Assembly (NCBI RefSeq): GCF_027352905.1
Contig: NZ_DAIEIF010000050.1
Location: 1 to 64,000, forward strand
Direction: 5' to 3'
Length of the DNA stretch: 64,000 nt
Source of the DNA: Acidocella sp.
GTDB taxonomy: Bacteria; Pseudomonadota; Alphaproteobacteria; Acetobacterales; Acetobacteraceae
Shown here: one piece after another, positions 51,595 to 60,543 of the stretch
How the letters are laid out: each line of letters begins with the position of its first letter
Numbering within the stretch: the first letter of the stretch is position 1
Position numbers and translations under genes: made by a program
The notes under the pieces: model-generated
Database searches by the model: none
What the model saw: only the letters and a program-made list of their open reading frames with translations
What the model was told of the DNA's origin: nothing

Positions 51595-52980
51595 ATGACG
51601 TCCTCCGTATCCGCCCTCTCCTCCTCCGCGATCACCGCGCAGCTTACCACGGTGGCGCAGCGGCTTCAGGCGCCCATCACCAACCTGCAAAACGAGGTCA
51701 CTTCGGATAAGGCGCTGATCTCCGCCTGGGGCAGCATCGCCGGGGCGATGTCCAGCCTGTCGGACAGTCTCGGCAATCTCAAGGATATCAGCACGATCAA
51801 CAGCCGGGCCGTTATCTCCAGCAACACCGCCACCGCCACCGCCACCGTGGACAACACCGCCGCCACTGGCAATTACAACCTCACCAATATCGCCCTCGCC
51901 AAAGGGCAGGAGATTTATTCCGGCCTGCTCGGCTCGGCCAACGCCACCCTTTCCGGCGGGGCGGGCCAACTCGCCATCACCCTGGCCGGCGGCGGGAGCG
52001 AAACCATCTCCCTCGGCTCGGGCAGCCTGACGCTAAACAATGTGGCGGCGGCGATCAATCATCAAGCGGGCGGGGTGAAAGCCTCGGTCATCAGCAGCAC
52101 CGGCGGCGCGCGCCTGGTTTTGCAAAGCAGCGGCACCGGCAGCGGCGCCGCCTTCTCCGTCTCCGGCACCGGCGCGCTGGCCCAGTTTTCCTATAGCAGC
52201 GCCACACCCGGCAGCGAAATTCTGGCGCGAACGGCGAGCAACGCCACGCTTAGTCTCAACGGCGTGCCAGTGACCAGCGCCACCAACACGCTGGACTCCG
52301 CCGTCGCCGGCGTCACCATCACCCTCGCCGGCTCCGGCAATGCCGATATCTCCATAAATTCCTCCCCCGCCGGCTTGTCGGGCGACGTGTCCCAGGTCGC
52401 CACCAGCCTCAACGCGGCGCTGGCCGCCATCTCGGCGCAGACCAAATACATTCCCGCCAAAACCGGCGCTTCGGCCTCTTCCGCCCAGGCCGGGCTATTG
52501 CTGGGCAATTTCTCCGCCACCAATCTCCGCAACAAGCTGATGAGCAGTGTCAGCACCCTCCAGGCCAGCGGCCTCAGCGCCAACGCCATCGGCCTTTCCA
52601 TCACCAGCTCTGGCGCGGTCAAATTCAACAGCAGCTCTTTTTCCACCGCCTATGCGCAGAATCCCGACGGTGTCGGCAAGCTCATTTCCAAACTCTACAC
52701 CAGCCTCCACGCCATCGCGGCGAGCGCCACGGGCGCCTCCAGCGCCGATTCGATCACCGGCACCAGCGTCACCGGCTTCATCACCGCGCAAACCAATTCC
52801 CTGAACGCTTCAATCAATTCCATCGAGCAGCAAATCACGCTGCTGACCAAGCAAAGCTCCGCGACGTTGCGGGCGTTATCCGCCCAGTACACCTCGGCGG
52901 TCAGCAAGCAGAGCTCGGCGAGCGTCACCAAGGCCTATCTCAGCATTTTCCTCGGTTCTTCCTCCAAAGGTTCGGGTTAA
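51595..52980 (+). CDS. fliD: Flagellar hook-associated protein 2 (filament cap)
   Basis: QRLQAPITNLQNEVTSDKALISAWGSIAGAMSSL; repeated flagellin-hook-IN-like motifs; C-terminal coiled coil; follows flagellin. Confidence 0.85.
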   Translation: MTSSVSALSSSAITAQLTTVAQRLQAPITNLQNEVTSDKALISAWGSIAGAMSSLSDSLGNLKDISTINSRAVISSNTATATATVDNTAATGNYNLTNIALAKGQEIYSGLLGSANATLSGGAGQLAITLAGGGSETISLGSGSLTLNNVAAAINHQAGGVKASVISSTGGARLVLQSSGTGSGAAFSVSGTGALAQFSYSSATPGSEILARTASNATLSLNGVPVTSATNTLDSAVAGVTITLAGSGNADISINSSPAGLSGDVSQVATSLNAALAAISAQTKYIPAKTGASASSAQAGLLLGNFSATNLRNKLMSSVSTLQASGLSANAIGLSITSSGAVKFNSSSFSTAYAQNPDGVGKLISKLYTSLHAIAASATGASSADSITGTSVTGFITAQTNSLNASINSIEQQITLLTKQSSATLRALSAQYTSAVSKQSSASVTKAYLSIFLGSSSKGSG

Positions 52981-52983
52981 ACC

Positions 52984-53385
52984 ATGAGCGGCATGGACGA
53001 TATCACCCTCACCTATCGCGCCGCCATGTTCGACGGCGAGCCCGGCCTGCATTGGCTGCGCCCTGGCTGGCGGGCGCTGCGCCAATATGGGCAGCGCGCC
53101 CGCTTGGCGATCGAGGCGAATGATCCCGCCACCAAGGCGCTGATGATCTCCCGCGCCGATGAGCTGCTCACTCTGCTTTCTGGCATCATCGCCGATGATA
53201 AAGGCGCCGCCCTGGGTTCGGCCCTGGGTACGGTCTATGCCGCTCTGCGCTTTACCCTACTGCGCGCCAACGCGGAAAACAGCGTGGAGGCCCTGCGGGA
53301 TTACGACGCCGCGCTGACGCTGCTCTGCCGGGAAACCGGCGCCTCCCCTGAACATGAAATTTCTGCCAAAATGGTGGCCGCATGA
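52984..53385 (+). CDS. fliS: Flagellar secretion chaperone FliS
   Basis: 133-aa; LTYRAAMFDGEPG...RARLAIEANDPATKALMISRADELLTLLSGIIADDKGAALGSALGTVYAAL; position after fliD. Confidence 0.75.
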   Translation: MSGMDDITLTYRAAMFDGEPGLHWLRPGWRALRQYGQRARLAIEANDPATKALMISRADELLTLLSGIIADDKGAALGSALGTVYAALRFTLLRANAENSVEALRDYDAALTLLCRETGASPEHEISAKMVAA

Positions 53386-53690
53386 GTAATACGATACAAA
53401 AATTCACCTCCGGTGCGGCGGCGGAAGGTCCCGGCGCCGCGGCCAAACCGCAGGCGGCGCAGGATATGAGCAAGACCACCCCGGCGGTGCCACCCCAAAC
53501 CGATAGCGTTACGCTCAGCAACGCCGCCCAGGCCAGCACCGCCCTGCTCGCGGCGGCGCGCGACGCATCCGGCATAGACCAGCCGAATGTGGCGGCCATC
53601 AAATCCGCTTTGGCCAATGGCAGCTATAACGTGTCGCCCGAGACACTGGCTCAGGCGATCTCCACGGTTCTGCGCGAGACCCAGGCGTGA
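53382..53690 (+). CDS. flgM: FlgM-like anti-sigma28 factor
   Basis: DSVTLSNAAQASTALLAAARDASGIDQPNVAAIKSALANGSYNVSPETLAQAIS matches the FlgM C-terminal pattern (V..IK.AI..G.Y.V....A). Confidence 0.7.
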   Translation: MSNTIQKFTSGAAAEGPGAAAKPQAAQDMSKTTPAVPPQTDSVTLSNAAQASTALLAAARDASGIDQPNVAAIKSALANGSYNVSPETLAQAISTVLRETQA

Positions 53691-54157
53691 CCGTTTCAGG
53701 CAGCTTCCGGCCGGTGCCGCTCCCAAAAATTGAGGACTCACCGCCGGTCGGCGAGTTGCTGCGCCATGGACTCGAGCTCGTCGAGGATCTGACGTGCAAG
53801 CTGCAATCCTTGGATTCGCTGCTACTAACCGGCAAGCCCAACGAAATATCAGAGGCGTCGGCCCATGTGGAGGCCGCCCTCAATGCCGCCGCCCCATCCT
53901 TCGCCCAGATCGCGGAGGCGCTGGGCCTGCTTGGCGTCTCCAACCTCGCCGCGGCGGCGGCGCAGCTCCGCCATATCGAGCAGACGGACGCCGCCGCCCT
54001 GGCCGAGGCCCTGCGCGGCGCCCTCTCTCGCTTCGCCAAGCGCTCCGTCACCGCCAATCGGCGCGCCCAGCAACTCAACCGGGGTCTCAGCGCCGCTTTG
54101 CGCGGTCTTCAGGCTTTAGGGGTGCAAGAAGCCGGCCGGCTCATCGCGGAAGCCTGA
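53687..54157 (+). CDS. FlgN-like export chaperone (probable)
   Basis: 156-aa all-helical protein directly overlapping the flgM-like gene (ATGA-type overlap); LRHGLELVEDLTCKLQSLDSLLL ... QQLNRGLSAALRGLQALG. Confidence 0.55.
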   Translation: MTVSGSFRPVPLPKIEDSPPVGELLRHGLELVEDLTCKLQSLDSLLLTGKPNEISEASAHVEAALNAAAPSFAQIAEALGLLGVSNLAAAAAQLRHIEQTDAAALAEALRGALSRFAKRSVTANRRAQQLNRGLSAALRGLQALGVQEAGRLIAEA

Positions 54158-54218
54158 ATAAGGCAAAGCGCCAACGGCAAGGCCAATGGGCGCTTCAGGG
54201 GGAGAACCCAGGGGCGAA

Positions 54219-54446
54219 TCAGCCCTTGCGCAGACCAATCCCGGCGAATTTCTTGTTGAATTTGGCGACCTGGCCGCCCGTATCGACGATGCGCTGCTGG
54301 CCGGTCCAGGCGGGGTGGGATTTCGGATCGATGTCCAGCCGCAACGTGTCACCCGGCTTGCCCATGCAGGAGCGGGTTTTGAATTCCGTGCCATCCGTCA
54401 TGATGACGGTGATCTCGTGGTAATCCGGATGAATATTGGCCTTCAC
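54219..54446 (-). CDS. rpmE: 50S ribosomal protein L31 (GTG start)
   Basis: [75 protein letters not shown]. Confidence 0.95.
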   Translation of the reverse strand: MKANIHPDYHEITVIMTDGTEFKTRSCMGKPGDTLRLDIDPKSHPAWTGQQRIVDTGGQVAKFNKKFAGIGLRKG

Positions 54447-54595
54447 CGCGCGTCTCCATGCAAAACAGCCGCCGATCCCGACCGGCGGCGCGAAAGATGG
54501 CTGACTTAAGCCGGAGCGGGGATAAAAGCAAGGCTCGGCTTGGATAAACCCCCATATGGCTGGCTTAAAGCTGAATTCCCGTTTAAGTTGTGGGC

Positions 54596-55645
54596 ATGCA
54601 ACGCATGCGGAGCTTGGATGGGGTGAGGGGGCTGCTGGCTGTCTACGTCCTGCTCGGCCACGCCATGCCTTTGACCATGGCGCCGCCCTGGCTCGGCGCA
54701 CTCTGCGCCCACGGGCAGGCGGCGGTGGATCTCTTCTTTTGTCTCAGCGGCTTCGTCATCGCCGGCTCGCTGGAGCGCCATAACGGCCGCTTTTTCCCTT
54801 TCATGGCGGCGCGGGCGCGGCGGCTGCTGCCGGTTTATATCCTCGCCCTCGGTTTCGCCCTGCTGGCCGCCTGCCAGGGCGACCCTCTGCCCCGCCTGCC
54901 CTGGCGGCAGGAATCGGCGTGGGAAATCTTTGCCCCCACCTTGCCCGCCCCCCTTTGGCCGCATCTGCTGGCGCATCTCACTTTGCTGCACGGCGCATTA
55001 CCACAAAGCTGGCTCCCTTATGGCTGGATGACGATCCTCGGCCCTGCCTGGTCCCTTTCCACCGAATGGCAATTCTACCTGGTCATCGCGCTTATCTCGC
55101 CGCGCCGGTTGGAGAGCTTCTCTTTGGCCCTGCTGGGCGCGGCCTTTCTGTATCAGGCCCTTCCCCATGGCGGGTTTTCACGCGCCTTCTTGCCGGACGC
55201 GGCGGGCTGGTTCGCGCTCGGCATCGCCAGCCGCGCCTGGGTGCTGGCGGGCCGTCCCGGCCCGTTTCTGCTGGCACTGGCGGCACTATGCGTTCTCGCT
55301 TCACTCACCGCCCCAGCCAAGAGCCTTACGGCATTGGCCTGGGCCGGGTTGATGCTCGGCCAGCGCCAGGGCTGGACCAAGACCCTGGCCGCACGCCCCT
55401 TGCTGTATCTCGGGGCGATCTCTTATCCGCTTTATCTAATGAACGAGCCGGTCGAGCGTTTGGCCGCGCTCTGGCTCGCGCCGCGCATGGCGGGGAATGC
55501 GCTAGGGTTCAGCCTCATTTTCCTGCCTTTGACGCTTTTGGTCTCTCTGGCATTGGCGGCCCTGCTGCATCACGCCATCGAGCGCCCTTTGCTGCGGCGC
55601 AAGACGGCCCCCCGCCTCCCCGCCCCGGCCCTGAGCGGTCTTTGA
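54596..55645 (+). CDS. Acyltransferase family 3 (OafA/YrhL-like) membrane protein
   Basis: [77 protein letters not shown]. Confidence 0.9.
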   Translation: MQRMRSLDGVRGLLAVYVLLGHAMPLTMAPPWLGALCAHGQAAVDLFFCLSGFVIAGSLERHNGRFFPFMAARARRLLPVYILALGFALLAACQGDPLPRLPWRQESAWEIFAPTLPAPLWPHLLAHLTLLHGALPQSWLPYGWMTILGPAWSLSTEWQFYLVIALISPRRLESFSLALLGAAFLYQALPHGGFSRAFLPDAAGWFALGIASRAWVLAGRPGPFLLALAALCVLASLTAPAKSLTALAWAGLMLGQRQGWTKTLAARPLLYLGAISYPLYLMNEPVERLAALWLAPRMAGNALGFSLIFLPLTLLVSLALAALLHHAIERPLLRRKTAPRLPAPALSGL

Positions 55646-55696
55646 CGGGGCCGTCGCTCCGCGCGAGAGTATAGAGCCATTCCTGAAAGGCCTCTC

Positions 55697-56479
55697 ATGC
55701 GTCTCGCGGGCAAGCGGATCTTCCTCACCGGAGCAGGCGGCGGCATTGGCCGCGCTGCCGCCCTCAAATGCGCCGCCGAGGGCGCGCGGCTCATCTGCGC
55801 CGATATCAACCCGGCGGCGGCGGCGGCGGTCGTAGCCGCTGTCGAGAGCCAGGGGGGCGAGGCCGTCGCGGTCATCGGCGATCTCGCCGATGAAACCGCC
55901 GCCGCCGCCATGTTCGCTGAGGGAGCCGCCGCCCTCGGGGGGCTGGATGTTCTGTTCAACAATGCGGGGCTATGCCTAGGGAATGATGCGGGGCCGGTGG
56001 AAACGTCTCTCGCTGTTTGGCATCAGACTCTGGCGGCGAACCTCACCTCCGTGTTTCTTGGCTGTAAATACGGCCTCCCCCACCTGCTGCAATCCGGGCG
56101 CGGCGTCATCATCAACACCGCCTCGATCGTCGCATTGGTCGGCTCCGCCTTTCCCCAGATCGCCTATACCGCCGCCAAGGGAGGCGTGCTGGCGATGACG
56201 CGGGAAATCGCGATCATGTATGCCAGGCGTGGCCTGCGCGCCGTCGCCATCTGCCCCGGCCCCACCGCCACGCCCCTGGTCAAGGCTTTCCTGGCCGATG
56301 AGGCGGCCTGGAAGTTGCGCCGTCGTTATATTCCCGCGGGCCGGCTTGCAGAGCCGGAAGAAATCGCCAATCTTGTCGCCTTTCTTGCCTCGGATGAAGC
56401 GAGCTTCATCACCGGCTCGGCCTATACGATCGATGGCGGCATCACCGCCGCCTATGTCATCGACGATGAGGCCGGGTAG
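55697..56479 (+). CDS. SDR family oxidoreductase
   Basis: GKRIFLTGAGGGIGRAAALKCAAEGARLICADIN, DVLFNNAG, YTAAKGGVLAMTREIA, ITGSAYTIDGG. Confidence 0.95.
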   Translation: MRLAGKRIFLTGAGGGIGRAAALKCAAEGARLICADINPAAAAAVVAAVESQGGEAVAVIGDLADETAAAAMFAEGAAALGGLDVLFNNAGLCLGNDAGPVETSLAVWHQTLAANLTSVFLGCKYGLPHLLQSGRGVIINTASIVALVGSAFPQIAYTAAKGGVLAMTREIAIMYARRGLRAVAICPGPTATPLVKAFLADEAAWKLRRRYIPAGRLAEPEEIANLVAFLASDEASFITGSAYTIDGGITAAYVIDDEAG

Positions 56480-56481
56480 CC

Positions 56482-57735
56482 ATGCCGGGCCTCTGCCGCG
56501 ATTGTGACGCCCGCGCGGATACCGCGCCCTGCCCGCGTTGCGGCGGCGTGCGGGTGGTGCGCCATGCGGAGCTGTTTCACTTGGCCACCGCCCATATCGA
56601 TTGCGACGCCTTCTACGCCGCCGTGGAAAAGCGCGACCATCCGGAGTGGCGCGACAAGCCCCTCATCGTTGGCGGCGGCGCTCGCGGCGTGGTGGCGACC
56701 TGCTGCTATATCGCCCGGCTTTCCGGGGTGCGCTCGGCCATGCCTATGTTCAAGGCGCGGGCCCTCTGCCCGGAAGCGATTATCGTGCCGCCGGATATCG
56801 CCCGCTACGCCGCGGTTTCCCGCCAGCTTCGCGCGATGCTGGAACGCCTCACCCCTCAGGTGCAGCCGCTTTCCATCGACGAGGCGGTGCTCGACCTCTC
56901 CGGCACCGAGGCGCTGCACGGCGCCCCGCCCGCCATCGTTCTCTCCGCCCTGGCCCGGCGTGCCGAAAAGGAGCTGGGCCTCACCATCTCCATCGGCCTC
57001 GCCCGCAACCGCATGCTGGCCAAGCTGGCAGCGGAGCGGGGCAAGCCGCGCGGCTTTACCGTTCTGGGGCAGGAAGCGGCAGCCCTGCTGGCGCAGGAAT
57101 CCGTGGGGGTGCTGCCCGGCATCGGCCCGGCCCAGGCGCGGCGGCTCGCATCCCTGGGCGTTACCACCGTAGAGCAGTTGGCGGCGCTCGACGCCGGCAT
57201 GGCGGCCCGGCTGGGCCAGGAGGGCGCGGCGCTGGTGGCCCGCGCCCGCTTGCAGGATCACCGCCCCGTACAGCCTGAGCGGGAGAGTAAATCCATCAGC
57301 GCCGAGACCACCTTCTCCACTGACATCGCGGACCGGGCCGGGTTGGAGGCAGAGCTTTGGCCGTTATGCGAAAAGCTGGGCCGGCGCCTGCACCGTGAGC
57401 ACCAGGCCGCCGCCGGCCTGGTGCTGAAGCTAAAAACCGCCGGATTCGAGCAACGCACCCGCAGCCTGCGGCTGAGCGCGCCCACCCAACTGCCGGAGAC
57501 GATTTTTGAATCCGTCTTGCCTTTACTCGCACGGGAGGCGGAGGGCACGCGCTTCCGCCTCATCGGCATTGGCGCGGCCCCCCTGGCCGCCGCCGCGCTG
57601 GCGGATCTCGGCGACCTTGCCGATACCGCCTCCCCGCGCCGCCGCGCCCGCCAGGAGGCGATCGACCGGCTGCGCGCCCGTTTTGGCGATCACTCCGTCC
57701 AACGCGGCCGCGCCCTGCGAAGCCTAGGAGGCTAG
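56482..57735 (+). CDS. dinB: DNA polymerase IV-type Y-family polymerase with N-terminal zinc-ribbon-like CxxC...CxxC
   Basis: CRDCDARADTAPCPRCGGVRVVRH then IDCDAFYAAVEKRDHPEWRDKPLIVGGGARGVVATCCYIARLSGVRSAMPMFKAR, PLSIDEAVLDLSGTE. Confidence 0.93.
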   Translation: MPGLCRDCDARADTAPCPRCGGVRVVRHAELFHLATAHIDCDAFYAAVEKRDHPEWRDKPLIVGGGARGVVATCCYIARLSGVRSAMPMFKARALCPEAIIVPPDIARYAAVSRQLRAMLERLTPQVQPLSIDEAVLDLSGTEALHGAPPAIVLSALARRAEKELGLTISIGLARNRMLAKLAAERGKPRGFTVLGQEAAALLAQESVGVLPGIGPAQARRLASLGVTTVEQLAALDAGMAARLGQEGAALVARARLQDHRPVQPERESKSISAETTFSTDIADRAGLEAELWPLCEKLGRRLHREHQAAAGLVLKLKTAGFEQRTRSLRLSAPTQLPETIFESVLPLLAREAEGTRFRLIGIGAAPLAAAALADLGDLADTASPRRRARQEAIDRLRARFGDHSVQRGRALRSLGG

Positions 57736-57911
57736 CCCCATCTGCTCCGAAATTATTGACTTCAAAGCAGACGACTGAATGCTCGTTAAAACAAGGTCGG
57801 AGTTTTTTTATGTGACGCTTCGTTCGCTCTGGCTGCCCGTGAAGCCGCCCAGCCAGATCGAGACATTGCTCTAGGATCAGGAAAGCCCTAGTTTCCCGGG
57901 AATGGATGGCC

Positions 57912-58418
57912 ATGCCTGCCGCTGATATCGATCCCGCCCTGTTCCGCGAGGCCATGGCCCGGCTGGGCGCGGCCGTGACCATTCTCACCACGCGCGGACC
58001 GGAGGGAGATGTCGGCATGACCGCCTCCGCCGTCTGCTCGGTCACCGACACTCCCCCCACCGTGCTGGTCTGCATCAACCGTGCCGGCAGCCAGTACGAG
58101 ACCTTCAAATCAACCGGATTCATCTGCATCAATGTGCTGGCCCATGAGCATGAGGAACTGTCCCCCATTTTCGCGGGGGTTGGCGATCTGCCGATGGAAC
58201 AACGCTTCGCCAGAGGGGAATGGATCCGCCTCGTCACCGGCGCGCCAGCCTTGCGAACCGCCGCGGCCAGTCTCGATTGCAAGGTGACCCAGAGCGTGGA
58301 TGTGGGGACCCATACCGTGTTTTTCTGCGAGGTTCAGGCGATTCATCTCGGCCCGGCGGGCTCCGGCCTCGTCTATCACGGCCGGGCCTATCATCAGATC
58401 CTGCACCGCTTCGGCTAG
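57912..58418 (+). CDS. Flavin reductase family protein
   Basis: [67 protein letters not shown]. Confidence 0.92.
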   Translation: MPAADIDPALFREAMARLGAAVTILTTRGPEGDVGMTASAVCSVTDTPPTVLVCINRAGSQYETFKSTGFICINVLAHEHEELSPIFAGVGDLPMEQRFARGEWIRLVTGAPALRTAAASLDCKVTQSVDVGTHTVFFCEVQAIHLGPAGSGLVYHGRAYHQILHRFG

Positions 58419-59365
58419 GCGGCCCCGCGAATCGCCTCGATTTTTTCCCAGATCGCGGCGGCCAGGTTGAGGTTTTCAAACCGTGCCACCTGCTGCAATC
58501 CGGTCGGGGAGGTCACGTTGATCTCAGTGAGATACTCACCGATCACGTCAATGCCGGTAAAGAGCAGGCCCTGCCGCTTGAGGGTCGGGCCGATGGCGGC
58601 ACAAATCTCCAGGTCGCGCGCCGTGAGCTTCACCGGCTCGGCCCGCCCGCCCACATGCATATTGGAACGGGAATCCCCTTCGGCCGGCACACGGTTGATG
58701 GCCCCCAGCGGCTCGCCATCGATGAGGATGATCCGTTTATCCCCCTTGCGCACGGCGGGCTCGTAACGCTGGACCATCAGCGGCTCGCGCGAGGCGGTAA
58801 AAAACATATCGAGCAGGGAGCCGAGATTTTCGTCATCCGGCTTGATGCGGAACACGCCAATGCCGCCATTGCCAAAAAGCGGCTTCACGACGATGTCTTT
58901 GTGCCGCGCCCGGAACTCGCGGATGGCGTCGCGGTCCCAGGCGATGAGCGTCGGTGGCATCAGCTCCGGGAAATGCGTGACCAGGAGCTTCTCCGGCGCG
59001 TTGCGCACGGCGGCGGGGTTGTTGACCACCAATGTCTTGGGATGAATATGCTCTAGAAGATGGGTGGCGGTGATATAGGCCATGTCGAAAGGCGGGTCCT
59101 GGCGCATGAGCACCACATCCATGCCGCCGAGAGCGATCACCTCCTCCGGCCCAAATTGATAATGGGCACCCGCCACGTTGCGGACCGTCACCGGCTTGAC
59201 GCGCGCCCGCAATACAGCGCCATCCAGCCACATATGGGGAACCTCATAATACCAGAGCCGGTGGCCGCGTGACTGTCCCTCCAGCATCAGCGCGAAAGTC
59301 GAATCGCCGGTGATATCGATGCGATGCAGCGGGTCCATCTGCACCGCGGTATTCAAAGACGCCAT
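58415..59365 (-). CDS. gshB: Glutathione synthase
   Basis: [83 protein letters not shown]. Confidence 0.96.
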   Translation of the reverse strand: MASLNTAVQMDPLHRIDITGDSTFALMLEGQSRGHRLWYYEVPHMWLDGAVLRARVKPVTVRNVAGAHYQFGPEEVIALGGMDVVLMRQDPPFDMAYITATHLLEHIHPKTLVVNNPAAVRNAPEKLLVTHFPELMPPTLIAWDRDAIREFRARHKDIVVKPLFGNGGIGVFRIKPDDENLGSLLDMFFTASREPLMVQRYEPAVRKGDKRIILIDGEPLGAINRVPAEGDSRSNMHVGGRAEPVKLTARDLEICAAIGPTLKRQGLLFTGIDVIGEYLTEINVTSPTGLQQVARFENLNLAAAIWEKIEAIRGAA

Positions 59366-59536
59366 GTCATCCTCTGCCTAGGGCTTGCGGCACGCTATCA
59401 GGAGACGGGGTGTTGCTCCAGGGCCGCGGCAATAGCGCGCGTTTGCAATGCCTTTTCGAGGCACAAGATAGGCCAGCGTCATGTCGCAAACCCCAGGATG
59501 GGGCGATGACAATAAATGAAGAGTTATCAACAATTT

Positions 59537-59561
59537 TTTTTGCTGCAATGCGGCGTATAAT
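59537..59561 (+). promoter_or_regulatory. TGC-rich operator-like element plus TATAAT -10
   Basis: TTTTTGCTGCAATGC (59537-59551) identical to 13041-13055, followed by GGCG and TATAAT (59556-59561). Confidence 0.5.
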
Positions 59562-59663
59562 TTGCCACATAAGCTTCAGAAGGCTGCCCCATTCGAGCCT
59601 TTATTATCGATTATCGATCAACCAATGGACATATCGTCCTGCAAGACCGAAAGGTGATGAGTG

Positions 59664-59822
59664 ATGTCCGCGAATATGCTAAAAACCGAGGCTGAACTCC
59701 GCAATGCCGTCATCGACCGGTTGATCGCGGCCTCTTTGAGCGATGGCAAGCCGGCTCGCGAAGCGACGTTGGAACGTTGGCGGGCTTTGAGCCACATTAA
59801 AGCAGAAAAAACCAGCAAATAA
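59664..59822 (+). CDS. 52-aa hypothetical protein
   Basis: MSANMLKTEAELRNAVIDRLIAASLSDGKPAREATLERWRALSHIKAEKTSK*; AAAGGTG upstream; promoter-like element about 100 nt upstream. Confidence 0.55.
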   Translation: MSANMLKTEAELRNAVIDRLIAASLSDGKPAREATLERWRALSHIKAEKTSK

Positions 59823-59986
59823 CCAGCTGAGGGCACTTCAGCGTGTCCTCGTCTAGTTTATGCTCATTCATACATTCACCGGGCTGACCCTTGGGGTTTG
59901 GCCCGGTTAATATATAGATCGGCCCTCGCTTGGTCACCTCGTCGGCGGCGCCTATATCAGGCGGCAGAGCGATGAGGAGAGCCGCG

Positions 59987-60424
59987 ATGACAACCATAGA
60001 GACGCAATTTCCGTTTACGTTGAGCGACGAGGAATGGCGGCGGCGGCTGACCCCCGCGCAATATGCCGTTTTACGCGGTCACGCCACAGAACGTCCAGGA
60101 AGCTGCGCGTTGAATTACGAGAAACGCCCTGGCAGCTTCGCTTGCGCGGGCTGCGGCCAAACCCTTTTTATCTCCAATAGCAAATTCGAAAGCGGCACAG
60201 GTTGGCCGAGCTTCAATGATCCGGTCGAGGGCGCGATCGGGACCAGCATCGACCGCAGCCATGGCATGATCCGCGTGGAAGCGCATTGCAGCAATTGCGG
60301 TGGCCATCTCGGCCATATTTTTGAGGATGGTCCGCCCCCTACGGGGCTGCGTTATTGCATGAATGGCGAAGCGCTGGTGTTTCGTCCGGCGGAACAAGCA
60401 GATGCCGCTTCTAGCCTAATCTAG
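59987..60424 (+). CDS. msrB: Peptide-methionine (R)-S-oxide reductase
   Basis: FTLSDEEWRRRLTPAQYAVLRGHATERPGS, CAGCGQTLFISNSKFESGTGWPSFNDPV, HCSNCGGHLGHIFEDGPPPTGLRYCMNGEAL. Confidence 0.96.
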   Translation: MTTIETQFPFTLSDEEWRRRLTPAQYAVLRGHATERPGSCALNYEKRPGSFACAGCGQTLFISNSKFESGTGWPSFNDPVEGAIGTSIDRSHGMIRVEAHCSNCGGHLGHIFEDGPPPTGLRYCMNGEALVFRPAEQADAASSLI

Positions 60425-60483
60425 AACTTAACTGACGATAAATCTCTGCCTTAAAGATTTTTTGGCTGAGCCTGCCCTGAAAC

Positions 60484-60518
60484 AAAAAAAGCCTGCCCCG
60501 GATGGGGCAGGCTTTTTT
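60484..60518. terminator. Bidirectional Rho-independent terminator between msrB and the convergent surface-protein gene
   Basis: AAAAAAAGCCTGCCCC-GGAT-GGGGCAGGCTTTTTT. Confidence 0.93.
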
Positions 60519-60543
60519 GCAGGCTTTTTGTATGCCTTAAAAT

